NCBI RefSeq assembly: GCF_030412915.1
Contig: NZ_JAUHJR010000003.1
Coordinates: 124,001 to 188,000 of the forward strand
DNA length: 64,000 bases
Direction: 5' to 3'
From: Nocardioides abyssi
Lineage (GTDB): Bacteria; Actinomycetota; Actinomycetes; Propionibacteriales; Nocardioidaceae
Positions 63,232 to 64,000 of the stretch are shown here, piece after piece (positions within the stretch are counted from its first letter, which is position 1; each line of letters starts with the position of its first letter). The notes beneath the pieces were generated by a model, which saw only the letters and a list, made by a program, of their open reading frames with translations, was not told the origin of the DNA and did no database searches. A program made the position numbers and the translations under genes.

Positions 63232-64000
63232 ATGGACCACGTGCCCGACCCGACCGACACCACCGACCCGCTGGCGCGGTTCAGCGACGCGACCCGCACG
63301 TGGTTCGGTGCTGCCTTCGCGGCCCCCACACCCGCGCAGGCGGGCGCGTGGGAGGCGATCGGCGCGGGCCGCCACGCGCTGGTCGTGGCACCGACCGGGT
63401 CCGGCAAGACGCTGTCGGCGTTCCTGTGGTCGTTGGACCGGCTGCTGACCGAGCCGCGGCCCGAGGACAAGCAGAAGCGGTGCCGCGTCCTCTACGTCTC
63501 CCCGCTCAAGGCCCTCGCCGTCGACGTCGAGCGCAACCTGCGCACCCCGCTGACCGGCATCCGCCAGACCGCCGACCGGCTCGGCACGCAGGTGCCCGAG
63601 GTGACCGTGGGCGTGCGCTCCGGCGACACCCCGGCGGCGGACCGGCGCAAGCTGGTCACCCATCCGCCGGACATCATGATCACGACGCCGGAGTCGTTGT
63701 TCCTGATGCTCACCTCGCAGGCGCGCGAGTCGCTGCGCGGCGTCGAGACGGTGATCCTCGACGAGGTGCACGCGGTCGCCGGCACCAAGCGCGGCGCGCA
63801 CCTCGCGCTGACCTTCGAGCGGCTCGACGCGCTGCTCGAGCGGCCGGCCCAGCGCATCGGGCTCTCCGCGACGGTGCGACCGCTGGAGGAGGTGGCCCGG
63901 TTCCTCGGCGGCAGCGCGCCGGTCGAGATCGTGGCGCCGCCGGCCTCGAAGGAGTGGGACCTGAAGGTCGTCGTCCCGGTCGAGGACATGACGGCGCCGG
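63232..64000 (+). CDS. lhr: Lhr-type ATP-dependent DNA helicase (3' end outside window)
   Basis: The first 256 residues of a superfamily 2 helicase. Q-motif region FAAPTPAQAGAWEAI, Walker A VVAPTGSGKTLSAFLWSL, motif Ia YVSPLKALAVDVERNL, motif II ILDEVHAVAGTKRG and motif III RIGLSATVRPLEE all match Lhr (large helicase-related). Mycobacterial Lhr is induced by DNA damage and unwinds 3'-tailed DNA and RNA:DNA hybrids; the full protein is about 1500 residues. ATG 63232 follows GAGCGAGG. No LexA box is obvious in the 92 bp upstream. Confidence 0.93.
   Translation, partial: MDHVPDPTDTTDPLARFSDATRTWFGAAFAAPTPAQAGAWEAIGAGRHALVVAPTGSGKTLSAFLWSLDRLLTEPRPEDKQKRCRVLYVSPLKALAVDVERNLRTPLTGIRQTADRLGTQVPEVTVGVRSGDTPAADRRKLVTHPPDIMITTPESLFLMLTSQARESLRGVETVILDEVHAVAGTKRGAHLALTFERLDALLERPAQRIGLSATVRPLEEVARFLGGSAPVEIVAPPASKEWDLKVVVPVEDMTAP

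Overview
The window is very GC-rich, tightly packed actinobacterial chromosome, most likely Nocardioides or a close relative (Nocardioidaceae). The grounds are the gene content, the frequent GTG starts with 4-base overlaps, and a 40-bp dispersed repeat (gggtttcgagac... ggcgctgcgcgcc... ) of a type I associate with Nocardioides. No phage, plasmid, CRISPR array or insertion sequence is visible. It reads as core chromosome with a few accessory cassettes.

Left part (1-15.8 kb). On the minus strand lies a block that parallels the mycobacterial thrS-HIT-pgsA-pdxS-pdxT-yebC neighbourhood. It contains thrS, a HIT protein, an inositol-monophosphatase-like protein, a CDP-alcohol phosphatidyltransferase, pdxS, a metallophosphoesterase, pdxT and yebC. 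A SipW-type signal peptidase with three candidate secreted substrates sits between pdxS and pdxT; one substrate gene is frameshifted. Between the HIT gene and thrS are a TetR regulator, a ferredoxin/ferredoxin-NADP-reductase fusion and an AurF-like diiron protein. Four tRNA genes (Val-CAC, Gly-GCC, Cys-GCA, Val-GAC) surround a class IV aminotransferase gene.

Hypoxia/redox island (16-29.3 kb). A DevS-like histidine kinase and DevR-like regulator are surrounded by two PPOX-fold proteins, an Acg-type nitroreductase, cytochrome bd oxidase (cydA, cydB and a fused cydDC exporter), a tandem universal stress protein and a DoxX-like membrane protein. Palindromes of the form GGGACC-N2-GGTCCC, or 12/14 matches to it, lie in the four relevant intergenic regions. 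I read this as a compact DosR/OsdR-like regulon.

Middle (29.3-45 kb). A 650-bp gene-free, hairpin-rich stretch is followed by a K+ channel, a BrkB-family protein, an AidB-like acyl-CoA dehydrogenase, a DASS anion transporter and glyA. Next comes an assimilatory sulfate-reduction operon (sulfite reductase, a small zinc ribbon, cysH, a sirohydrochlorin chelatase) preceded by one clear leader peptide and a second possible one. A PLP-dependent cysteine synthase-like enzyme and a HipA-like/DUF3037 pair follow.

Right part (44.7-64 kb). recX-recA (with a LexA box) is followed by a conserved actinobacterial cluster resembling M. tuberculosis Rv0535-Rv0541: MTA phosphorylase, epimerase, GT2, DUF2064 transferase, and a GT-C-like membrane protein. 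A methyltransferase and a molybdopterin oxidoreductase are embedded in it. Then come DUF3046, a DinB-like protein, a DrrAB-type ABC exporter with an alcohol dehydrogenase, a VOC protein with a divergent WYL regulator, a GH3 beta-glucosidase and the start of an Lhr-type helicase. Strong palindromes mark several convergent gene boundaries.
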